From NCBI GenBank assembly GCA_028867395.1, contig JAGWGO010000090.1, positions 1 to 6,383 of the forward strand: DNA of 6,383 nucleotides, written 5' to 3'. Of this stretch, positions 1-6,250 are shown piece by piece (position 1 is the first letter of the stretch; each line of letters opens with the position of its first letter). The translations under genes and the position numbers were made by a program. A model generated the notes under the pieces. It saw only the letters and a list, made by a program, of their open reading frames with translations, did no database searches and was not told the DNA's origin. The stretch comes from Nitrososphaerota archaeon. GTDB taxonomy: Archaea > Thermoproteota > Nitrososphaeria > Nitrososphaerales > Nitrosopumilaceae.

Positions 1-1179
1 CAGGCTGTGGTGGGCATACCTGCTTATTTTGTTGCTCGTTCTTTTACAAAGCCAATACTCCAGATGACTTCTCTAGCAGAAAGAATTGGTCAAGGAGATC
101 TAACCATTGAGACAATGGAGTCAAAATCAAATGATGAGATTGGGAAATTAACTCAATCATTTAACAACATGGCTGTCAATCTTAGAAAGTTGGTGACTCA
201 CCTACGCGATAGCTCATCACTGGTTGCTTCAAGCTCCGAACAAGTTGTTTCTTCTACGGAACAAATGAATTCGTCTGTACAACAAATCTCTTCAACTATT
301 CAGCAGATATCAAAAGGATCTCAAACACAAGCTCAAGAGCTTGAAGAAACTAGCAAGGTAGTAACAAAGCTTACAAAAAATATGAAAGATCTGGCACTAA
401 AGGCTAGCAAGACTGCTGATCTTACAAAAGAAGTCGGCTTCATATCTGAAACGGGATCAAAGTCTGCATCAGAAGCTGATTTTAGAATGTCAAAAATTAT
501 CAGTGTGACCAATGAATCTGCTAAGAAGATTAAAGAGTTGGCTGACAGAAGTGGGGAAATTACAGCTGTTTTAGAAGTAATACGAAAGATCGCTGACCAA
601 ACAAATTTACTTGCACTGAATGCAGCAATAGAGGCAGCCCGTGCGGGTGAGGCAGGAAGGGGATTTGCCGTAGTTGCTGACGAGGTAAAGAGACTTGCTG
701 AAGGCTCTGCAAAATCATCTGAAGAGATTGACGGTCTAATAAAACAAATTCAAGATGACGCAAAAGCTACAGTGCAAAGCATAGAAGGTGGAAGCAAGGA
801 GGTATCTGAAGGAAGACTTGTAATCGATAAGGCATTAAAAGCACTCAACGACATTGCCACAAAAGTGAAAGAAGTATCTGTTAATGTGATGGATGTAGCA
901 AGTACTACTCAGGCCCAAGTCACTGGAATAGAACAGCTATCCAAGGCAGCATCTGAAATTGCTGCAGTCTCTGAACAAAATGCATCCGCAACAGAAGAAG
1001 CTTCAGCTGCCACAGAAGAACAGACTGCTGGAACCCAAGAAATTGCAGCGTCAGTACAAAAAATGGCAAACATGGCAGATGAACTATCTAAAATTGCATC
1101 TGGTTTCAAGCTTCCAAATGACTCAAATTCGTCAAACCTGCAAGGTAGTATAAAGAAAGAGGAGGCAATAGCTCAATAA
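1..1179 (+). CDS. Methyl-accepting chemotaxis protein, 3' part (5' end outside window)
   Basis: This is the cytoplasmic part of a chemoreceptor that controls CheA through CheW. The frame is open from base 1 (Gln-Ala before a GTG at 7), so the gene starts upstream and the GTG is not the true start. Residues 1-12 look like the end of a transmembrane helix. A HAMP domain follows at about 13-63, with the conserved Pro18 and a DEIG motif at 45-48. The rest is a long coiled-coil hairpin whose tip has the near-invariant MCP sequence (IADQTNLLALNAAIEAARAG, residues 197-216, then EAGRGFAVVADEVKRLAE). Each arm is about 150 residues, which fits the 44-heptad class seen in archaea and Bacillus. Candidate methylation pairs lie at 80/81, 87/88, 94/95 and 101/102 and at 325/326, 332/333, 339/340 and 346/347. 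There is no C-terminal NWETF-type CheR-docking peptide. The sensor domain is not in the window, so the ligand cannot be inferred. The stop overlaps the cheW start by one base. Confidence 0.96.
   Translation, partial: QAVVGIPAYFVARSFTKPILQMTSLAERIGQGDLTIETMESKSNDEIGKLTQSFNNMAVNLRKLVTHLRDSSSLVASSSEQVVSSTEQMNSSVQQISSTIQQISKGSQTQAQELEETSKVVTKLTKNMKDLALKASKTADLTKEVGFISETGSKSASEADFRMSKIISVTNESAKKIKELADRSGEITAVLEVIRKIADQTNLLALNAAIEAARAGEAGRGFAVVADEVKRLAEGSAKSSEEIDGLIKQIQDDAKATVQSIEGGSKEVSEGRLVIDKALKALNDIATKVKEVSVNVMDVASTTQAQVTGIEQLSKAASEIAAVSEQNASATEEASAATEEQTAGTQEIAASVQKMANMADELSKIASGFKLPNDSNSSNLQGSIKKEEAIAQ
1161..1165 (+). promoter_or_regulatory. Ribosome binding site of cheW
   Basis: GGAGG lies inside the last codons of the receptor gene, 13 bases before the cheW ATG. 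The spacing is somewhat long, but the site, together with the TAATG stop/start overlap, suggests cheW translation is coupled to that of the receptor. Confidence 0.5.
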
Positions 1180-1661
1180 TGAGCGAAGTTGTTACAGAAG
1201 GGTACCTTCAAGTTGTTGTATTTAGCCTAATTGATAAAAAAACAACAAAAAAAGAAGATTATGGTGTATCAATAGAGCAAGTACGAGAAATAAGACCTCT
1301 TGAATCAATCACCAAAGTACCAAATACAAAGAGCTATGTCAAGGGAGTAATGAATCTGCGAGGTATGATAGTTCCAGTGATCGATGTAAAAGAAAAATTA
1401 GGCTTTAATGGTAGTGAGTCAAGTACAAAGACTCGCATTCTTGTAGCTGATGTAAAAGGAAATCTAACCGGTTTATTGATTGATGAAGTTGATCAGGTGA
1501 TGCGCATCCCAATAAAAGAAGTGGAGACAAATCTATCTGGAGGGCTTGAGTCATTAGAATACATAAATGGCGTTGCTAAAACTTCTGGGCGTCTTATCGT
1601 CCTTTTAGACATGGAGAGGATTTTGGAAAATGACTCGCCTCTCAAGTCAACGGAGGATTAG
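1179..1661 (+). CDS. cheW: Chemotaxis coupling protein CheW
   Basis: CheW is the adaptor that bridges receptor tips and the P5 domain of CheA in the membrane-associated signalling array. The 160-residue protein is a single CheW (SH3-like) domain of normal family length. Hallmarks are the opening strand YLQVVVFSL, the segment SIEQVREI followed by a conserved Pro, and the core motif NLRGMIVPVID at residues 59-69. Arg61 in this motif matches the conserved arginine known to matter for receptor and kinase coupling. The second subdomain contains LLIDEVDQVMRIP and ends with the typical ILLDMERIL-like strand (here VLLDMERIL). The ATG overlaps the receptor stop by one base. The alternative of a CheV (CheW plus receiver) is excluded because the frame stops before the receiver, which is a separate gene 3 bases on. 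Confidence 0.97.
   Translation: MSEVVTEGYLQVVVFSLIDKKTTKKEDYGVSIEQVREIRPLESITKVPNTKSYVKGVMNLRGMIVPVIDVKEKLGFNGSESSTKTRILVADVKGNLTGLLIDEVDQVMRIPIKEVETNLSGGLESLEYINGVAKTSGRLIVLLDMERILENDSPLKSTED
1652..1656 (+). promoter_or_regulatory. Ribosome binding site of cheY
   Basis: A GGAGG sits 8 bases before the cheY ATG and overlaps the last codons of cheW. This is the best-placed site in the window and fixes the cheY start at 1665. Confidence 0.7.
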
Positions 1662-1664
1662 AAC

Positions 1665-2048
1665 ATGTCAACTACAAACGCTGTAAAAATTCTAATTGTC
1701 GATGATGCATCATTTATGCGAGTTGTCTTAAAAGATATTCTAGTGTCACACGGTCTTGTATCTCAGGTTTATGAAGCAGGGGATGGACTTGCGGCAGTAG
1801 ACTCGTACAAGCAGGTAAAGCCAGATGTTGTAACAATGGATATCAATATGCCAAAAGCAGACGGGGTTCAAGCTTTGAAAGCTATAATGCAATTCAATCC
1901 TAAAGCAAAAGTAGTCATGGTTACATCCGTAGAACAGAAACATATTGTACAGGATGCCATCAAAGCTGGGGCTAGAGATTACGTAGTAAAACCATTTGAT
2001 AGATCCAACGTAGCTATGGTAATAAGCAAAGTTATCAGGGCGCGATAA
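1665..2048 (+). CDS. cheY: Chemotaxis response regulator CheY
   Basis: This is a stand-alone receiver domain (127 residues, normal length) that takes phosphate from CheA and carries the signal to the motor. In archaea the motor is the archaellum, usually reached through the adaptor CheF, which is not in this window. All active-site residues are present: acidic pair Asp13/Asp14, phospho-acceptor Asp59 in VTMDINMP, Thr87 in VMVTS, and Lys109 in VVKPF. Tyr106 sits at the aromatic switch position of classical CheY. No output domain is attached. The gene starts 3 bases after cheW and stops 2 bases before cheB, so it is an internal gene of the operon. That it is the motor regulator and not a sink CheY is inferred from its being the only stand-alone CheY in view. 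Confidence 0.96.
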   Translation: MSTTNAVKILIVDDASFMRVVLKDILVSHGLVSQVYEAGDGLAAVDSYKQVKPDVVTMDINMPKADGVQALKAIMQFNPKAKVVMVTSVEQKHIVQDAIKAGARDYVVKPFDRSNVAMVISKVIRAR

Positions 2049-2050
2049 AC

Positions 2051-3112
2051 ATGATGGTGACATCTGAGAAGAATCAGATCAAAGTCATGATAGTAAATGA
2101 TTCGCCATACATGATAGAATTATTGCGAGATTTGTTATCTTCCGAAAATAACATAAAAATAGTTGAAACTGCACGTGATGGACTTGAAGCATTACGTAAA
2201 ATAAAACACTTGAAGATTGATGTTGTTCTACTAGATCTAGAGATGCCTAACATGGATGGTTTGTCTTTCATTGAAAACGTGATGAAAGAAAAAATTGTCA
2301 ACATCATAATAGTCAGCAATTACAGCAAATCTGGGACCAAGATGATCTTAGATTCCTTGGAGCTTGGCGCAGTGGACTTTGTTACCATGCCACAAGATAA
2401 TAACGAGATTTTAAAAAATCTGAAAAATGTCTTGGTATCAAAAATAGATGCAGTTTCTAGGTCTAATCCAAACATGTTGGTTCCAAAAGCTATTTCAAAA
2501 TTGTGTCCTGCCATACTAAAAAATCCGATATCCGATGAAGCAGCATCAAATGTGGTTGTCATAGGAGCATCAACAGGGGCTCCACGTGTAATAACAAGCA
2601 TTCTTCGTGACATTCCTAAGGATATTCAAGCTGGATTTCTAATTGTACAGCACATGTCAAAAGAGTTCACAACATCTTTCGCAGAAAGACTTGACGAAAC
2701 TTCACAACTACATGTGAAATTGGCCTCAGATAATGATCCAATACAAGAGGGAGTAGCATTACTTGCTCCTGGAGACATGCATATGGAAGTGTCATCTTCT
2801 CACAGAATAAAACTCAATCAAGGTCCAAAAAGGTTTGGAGTAAGACCTGCAATTAACGTAACAATGGTTTCTGCATCCGAGGCATTTGGTGCTAATACAA
2901 TAGGAGTACTCTTGTCTGGAATGGGTCAAGATGGGGCCTTTGGGATGAAAATGATAAAAAAAAGATGCGGTATCACACTAGCACAAAATGAATCAACATC
3001 TGTTGTATTTGGTATGGCAAAAGCAGCAAATGAACTTAATGCTGTTGACAAAATGGTAGACGCAGATGATCTTGCACAAGAAATTATCAAGGTGATTAAA
3101 CAACGTGTCTGA
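2051..3112 (+). CDS. cheB: Protein-glutamate methylesterase/glutamine deamidase CheB
   Basis: CheB removes methyl groups from receptor glutamates and can deamidate receptor glutamines during adaptation. The 353-residue protein has the usual layout: receiver (about 10-125), linker (about 126-166) and C-terminal CheB_methylest domain (about 167-353). The esterase triad is complete: Ser174 in GASTG, His201 in VQHMSKEF and Asp294 in SGMGQDGAFGM. The receiver keeps Asp17, phospho-acceptor Asp62 in LLDLEMPNMDG and Ser89, but the first acidic residue is Asn16 (IVNDS) and the invariant lysine is Met113 (DFVTMP where DFVTKP is usual). Phosphorylation control may therefore be altered. Two ATGs (2051, 2054) could serve as start. 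I take the first; a weak AGGG lies at 2037-2040. The stop overlaps the cheA start by 8 bases. Confidence 0.96.
   Translation: MMVTSEKNQIKVMIVNDSPYMIELLRDLLSSENNIKIVETARDGLEALRKIKHLKIDVVLLDLEMPNMDGLSFIENVMKEKIVNIIIVSNYSKSGTKMILDSLELGAVDFVTMPQDNNEILKNLKNVLVSKIDAVSRSNPNMLVPKAISKLCPAILKNPISDEAASNVVVIGASTGAPRVITSILRDIPKDIQAGFLIVQHMSKEFTTSFAERLDETSQLHVKLASDNDPIQEGVALLAPGDMHMEVSSSHRIKLNQGPKRFGVRPAINVTMVSASEAFGANTIGVLLSGMGQDGAFGMKMIKKRCGITLAQNESTSVVFGMAKAANELNAVDKMVDADDLAQEIIKVIKQRV
3091..3095 (+). promoter_or_regulatory. Ribosome binding site that fixes the cheA GTG start
   Basis: GGTGA, matching the archaeal anti-Shine-Dalgarno core, lies 9 bases before the GTG at 3105, inside the end of cheB. It supports the GTG start and the 8-base overlap. 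Confidence 0.65.
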
Positions 3113-4670
3113 AAACAGCAAGTATCGCGAGTTGTTTGTACAAGAAGCTTTGGAACATGTAGAAAATCTAAACAAACATCTCTTAAAATATGAAGAAGAA
3201 CCAAATGTAAAGGAGCATGTAGACATCCTATTTAGATCTGCGCATACTTTGAAAGGTATGTCTGCAACTATGCAATATGATCAGATTAGAGAAATCTGCA
3301 AAACAATTGAGGAGGTTTTTGATAAATTTAGAAGGGGTGAAACCACAATTACTTCAGAATTAGGTAATGTATTATTTCTGGGAATTGATCATCTGCGACA
3401 ACTAGTGAGTGATGAAACAAAGAAAATCTACTTGGACGAATTCTTAAATTATGTGAAAAACCCGCACGAATTTAAGGTCAATAATTTAGAAATAGATTTC
3501 ACCACCACGCAAAAGATCAAGTCTCCTACAGTCAGAGTCCAGATGAACGACCTTGATTCACTTGTAAATTTGGTAGGCGAGATGATGATTTCGAAAATGC
3601 AGTTAGACAGAATCATCCAATCTCATGATTCTGATGAAGGCAGAGAAGTCTTGATGAATCTGGGAAGATTACTTACTGACATCCAGTACCAAACAATGAA
3701 AATTCGACTAGTTCCGATAGATCAGGTCTTTAACAGATTTTCTAGAATGGTGAGAGATATTTCAAAATCTCTTGGCAAAGAAGTTAAACTAGAGATGGAA
3801 GGTTCTGGTATTGAAATGGATAGGACCGTTTTAGATGTAATAACTGATCCACTGCTCCATATGTTGAGAAACGCAGTTGATCATGGTCTAGAAACACCGT
3901 CTACGAGAAAAGAGATGGAGAAATCAGAAATTGGTACAATACAACTGAAAGCCAATCGCGTTGGAGATAGGGTAGAAATTCAAGTCACGGATGATGGTAG
4001 AGGTATTGATTTTGATGCACTAAAGAAAAAAGCATTGGAGAATAAGATCATAGATGAGACAAAAATTGATCAAATGTCTAATGAAGAACTAGTTGGACTA
4101 ATTGGCACTCCGGGACTTTCAACTGCAAAGGAAGTGACTGACATATCGGGCAGAGGCGTTGGGATGGATGTTGTAATGACTCAGGTCAAAAATGTTGGAG
4201 GACATGTGAAAATTACAACAGAAAAAGGGAAGGGGACCAAAATCACTTTGACCATACCGATGAGTTTAGCTATTATAGGTGGATTAATTGTGAATGTGTC
4301 AAACCAAAAATACGTCCTACCTCTATCTAGCATATCGACTACCATTACAGTAGACAATAAAGAAATAAGAAATGTTCACGGTAAAGAAATGATAACCTTA
4401 CGCGATAAAGTGGTGCCCATAATGAGAGCCTCCAAAATCTTAGGATTGGATTCCACATGTGATGGAACAATATCTGGTCAATCTAATATTGTAGTAGTTG
4501 ATAAGGATGGAAAATCCTACGGTTTAGTTGTAGATTCGCTTGAAAAAGAACAAGAAGTGGTAATAAAACGTCTTGATGGAATGCCTAATTCTATGGCAGC
4601 ATTCTCGGATGCCACCATACTTCCAGATGGCAAAGTGGCATTGATACTTGAACCCTCATTGTTGGTGTAG
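3105..4670 (+). CDS. cheA: Chemotaxis histidine kinase CheA (P2-less)
   Basis: CheA is the receptor-controlled histidine kinase that phosphorylates CheY and CheB. The domains are: P1 Hpt (about 1-115) with phospho-acceptor His47 in SAHTLKG; a short linker of roughly 25 residues; P3 dimerisation helices (about 140-205, with LVNLVGEMMISKMQLDRI); P4 ATPase (about 206-385) with the N box around Asn256 (HMLRNAVDHG), G1 motif DDGRG at 296-300, an F-box-like segment GTPGLST, and G2 motif GRGVGMD at 349-355; and the CheW-like P5 (about 386-521, from PMSLAIIGG). No P2 CheY/CheB-docking domain fits between P1 and P3, which explains the 521-residue length against about 650-670 for E. coli or B. subtilis CheA. 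The GTG start is backed by GGTGA 9 bases upstream, and it places P1 at the normal distance from the N-terminus. Confidence 0.97.
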   Translation: MSENSKYRELFVQEALEHVENLNKHLLKYEEEPNVKEHVDILFRSAHTLKGMSATMQYDQIREICKTIEEVFDKFRRGETTITSELGNVLFLGIDHLRQLVSDETKKIYLDEFLNYVKNPHEFKVNNLEIDFTTTQKIKSPTVRVQMNDLDSLVNLVGEMMISKMQLDRIIQSHDSDEGREVLMNLGRLLTDIQYQTMKIRLVPIDQVFNRFSRMVRDISKSLGKEVKLEMEGSGIEMDRTVLDVITDPLLHMLRNAVDHGLETPSTRKEMEKSEIGTIQLKANRVGDRVEIQVTDDGRGIDFDALKKKALENKIIDETKIDQMSNEELVGLIGTPGLSTAKEVTDISGRGVGMDVVMTQVKNVGGHVKITTEKGKGTKITLTIPMSLAIIGGLIVNVSNQKYVLPLSSISTTITVDNKEIRNVHGKEMITLRDKVVPIMRASKILGLDSTCDGTISGQSNIVVVDKDGKSYGLVVDSLEKEQEVVIKRLDGMPNSMAAFSDATILPDGKVALILEPSLLV

Positions 4671-4678
4671 AACTAGAT

Positions 4679-5278
4679 ATGGCAAACGTATCTCTGAATC
4701 GAACAGAACTTTGCTCCCTTGAAAACATATTGAGCTCATACGTTGCGCAAAAAACTTCAATTGCGCTTTCATCGCTGCTCGGAGAATCTGTATCACATAA
4801 CATAAAGAAAACGCACACAGAAACTTCAAAAATTGGAGATTTGAAAAACTTTGTAAACGAATTGGTTTTGTGTTCGGTATTTCTTCATGGCGCAGGCGAT
4901 GTGCGTTTGGGAATCTTATATTCCATACCAGAAACTGATGCAAAACAGATTGCCGCAAAACTATTAGGCATGGAGAAAGTAGATTCTCTTGACGATTTAG
5001 GAATGTCTGCAATATCAGAGGTTGGAAATATTATGTCAGGTTCATTTTTTAATGCTCTTTATGACCATACTGGCTTGAAGGTAGATCTTTCAACTCCCGA
5101 CTTTGCAACGACATCAGTTTCATCATTGTTGGAACCACATGCGGCAGGATTTCTGTGCCCAATTAGCGATATAATGACGGAAATAGAACTAACAGGCACA
5201 AACAGTGGCATACGTGTCCATATGTTAATCATTCAAGATCATGATAACGCAAGGAAACTGCTGAATTGTAAACGATGA
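4679..5278 (+). CDS. cheC: CheY-P phosphatase CheC, single active centre
   Basis: CheC belongs to the CheC/CheX/FliY phosphatase family and dephosphorylates CheY-P; in Bacillus-type systems it also binds the deamidase CheD. At 199 residues it has normal CheC length. The C-terminal half carries the family motif S-x3-E-x2-N-x22-P exactly: Ser110, Glu114, Asn117 and Pro140 (SAISEVGNIMSGSFFNAL). The matching N-terminal helix (around LENILSSYVAQKTSIALSSL, residues 14-33) does not show the Glu and Asn of a first centre, so only one centre appears active. The ATG is 8 bases after the cheA stop. A weak GGTG over the cheA stop is the only ribosome binding candidate. The next gene but one begins with a closely similar N-terminus. 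CheX is less likely given the two-repeat CheC layout and length. Confidence 0.9.
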   Translation: MANVSLNRTELCSLENILSSYVAQKTSIALSSLLGESVSHNIKKTHTETSKIGDLKNFVNELVLCSVFLHGAGDVRLGILYSIPETDAKQIAAKLLGMEKVDSLDDLGMSAISEVGNIMSGSFFNALYDHTGLKVDLSTPDFATTSVSSLLEPHAAGFLCPISDIMTEIELTGTNSGIRVHMLIIQDHDNARKLLNCKR

Positions 5279-5290
5279 TGTGTATTGTCT

Positions 5291-5295
5291 GGTGA
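5291..5295 (+). promoter_or_regulatory. Ribosome binding site favouring a TTG start for cheR
   Basis: GGTGA, the same core used for cheA, lies 5 bases before a TTG at 5301. The upstream in-frame GTGs at 5280 and 5292 have no comparable site in front of them. Confidence 0.5.
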
Positions 5296-5300
5296 TAATA

Positions 5301-6146
5301 TTGAGTCTCAGTGAATTACCAATATCTGAAGATGTTCCTGAGCTGTTTAAGCCGATATTTAATGACTATGGATTGGACATTACAAGATACAAGCCAGCTT
5401 TTATGAAACGAAGAATTGATAGAAGAATGAGGATTTTGGATTTGAACACATATTCTGAATATGCATTGGTTTTAAAAAAGGAAAAATCTGAATTTGAAGA
5501 ATTATTTGAATCCCTATCAATCAACGTAACCAATTTTTTTAGGGATTTTTCTGTGTTTGATAAATTTAGGTTGGAAATAATTCCAAAGATAGTTTCTGGT
5601 TTGGACAAACATGATAAAATCAGAATATGGAGTGCCGGATGTGCTTCGGGAGAAGAGGCCTATTCTCTTGCCATAATGTTTGCAGGCGAAACTAGCAGAT
5701 ATGGAAATACGATAGAAATAATTGCAAATGATGTAAGCGAAAAAGCTATCACTTTTGCCCAAAACGGAAGATATATTGCAAATAGTATTGAAAAATTACC
5801 AAATAGCATAATTGCAAAAAATTTCCACATGTTGACCAATGTTGAAAATAATATCGAGTACGAAGTTAACCCATCCATTAAGAATTTGATTTCATTCAAA
5901 GTATGTGACATATTATCTACTGATGCAAAACAAATGGATGTGATTTTATGCAGAAATGTTTTAATTTATTATGAACGAGAGGCTCAGGAATTGATTATAA
6001 ACAAGTTTTATCACAGTTTGAAAGACACGGGTTATTTGGTACTAGGAATGGATGAGACTATGCTGGGACGAAGATGTGAAAAGCTATTTCATCCTTCAAT
6101 GGCGCGTGAGAGAATTTATCAAAAAATTCCTTCAAAAAAGCATTAA
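5301..6146 (+). CDS. cheR: Chemoreceptor glutamate methyltransferase CheR
   Basis: CheR transfers methyl groups from S-adenosylmethionine to receptor glutamates, opposing CheB. From the TTG start it has 281 residues, normal for the family. The N-terminal helical domain (about 1-75) includes an arginine-rich segment (MKRRIDRRMRI) of the kind CheR uses at the receptor. NVTNFFRD at about 75-82 leads into the SAM-binding domain. Visible motifs are GCASGEEAYSLA at 113-124, the acidic turn IIANDVSEKAI, CRNVLIYYE at 217-225 and the late strand GYLVLGMDET. Start choice: the frame stays open to GTG codons at 5280 and 5292, which would add 7 or 3 residues, but GGTGA before TTG 5301 is the only good ribosome binding site and the extra residues (YCLVIIL) look non-coding. 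It follows cheC closely and is probably the last gene of the operon. Confidence 0.95.
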   Translation: MSLSELPISEDVPELFKPIFNDYGLDITRYKPAFMKRRIDRRMRILDLNTYSEYALVLKKEKSEFEELFESLSINVTNFFRDFSVFDKFRLEIIPKIVSGLDKHDKIRIWSAGCASGEEAYSLAIMFAGETSRYGNTIEIIANDVSEKAITFAQNGRYIANSIEKLPNSIIAKNFHMLTNVENNIEYEVNPSIKNLISFKVCDILSTDAKQMDVILCRNVLIYYEREAQELIINKFYHSLKDTGYLVLGMDETMLGRRCEKLFHPSMARERIYQKIPSKKH

Positions 6147-6170
6147 CACAAATTCATTGAGCCTCATCGT

Positions 6171-6180
6171 ATTATTTTTC
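6171..6180 (+). terminator. Possible archaeal T-run terminator after cheR
   Basis: The sequence ATTATTTTTC, 25 bases after the cheR stop, contains a run of five T. Archaeal RNA polymerase stops at T-rich tracts without needing a hairpin, and I see no stable stem here. The run is short, so this is tentative. Confidence 0.2.
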
Positions 6181-6210
6181 ATGTCTGATCGGACCGTACA
6201 AGCATGTCGA

Positions 6211-6226
6211 TATAATGTTCTATACT
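6211..6226 (+). promoter_or_regulatory. Possible archaeal TATA element before the second cheC-like gene
   Basis: The 104-base gap after cheR holds the only clear candidate promoter in the window. TATAAT at 6211-6216 and a second TATA at 6221-6224 lie upstream of the ATG at 6251. The second is centred about 28 bases before the ATG, the distance expected if the transcript is leaderless. No Shine-Dalgarno precedes that ATG, which agrees with a leaderless mRNA. AT-rich sequence gives such matches by chance, so confidence is low. Confidence 0.3.
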
Positions 6227-6250
6227 CCATATTATTATTGTATTTTAGAC

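Noticed and set aside
7..9. GTG at base 7 as the start of the receptor gene
   Set aside because: The frame is open to the window edge and the protein would start inside the transmembrane helix before HAMP; a truncated view of a longer receptor is far more likely.
238..1050. Repeated codon patterns in the receptor that look like a DNA repeat
   Set aside because: Explained by heptad periodicity of the protein (Glu/Gln pairs and Ala/Ser/Thr), not by a nucleotide repeat array.
959..1153. 64-codon + strand frame within the receptor gene
   Set aside because: Out-of-frame reading of the repetitive coiled-coil codons; Gln/Lys/Leu-rich composition is a by-product of the heptad repeats.
560..3226. 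Several minus-strand open frames of 66-105 codons opposite the receptor, cheY, cheB and cheA
   Set aside because: Each lies fully opposite a strongly supported gene, has a low-complexity or Cys/Ser/Phe-rich composition typical of antisense frames, and has no recognisable motif.
4591..5911. Minus-strand open frames opposite cheC and cheR
   Set aside because: Antisense shadows of confidently identified genes, with no domain signal.
6180..6210. Direct repeat CATGTC (6180 and 6203) and the small palindrome CGGACCG in the gap after cheR
   Set aside because: Six to seven bases are too short to claim an operator, and no third copy is seen.
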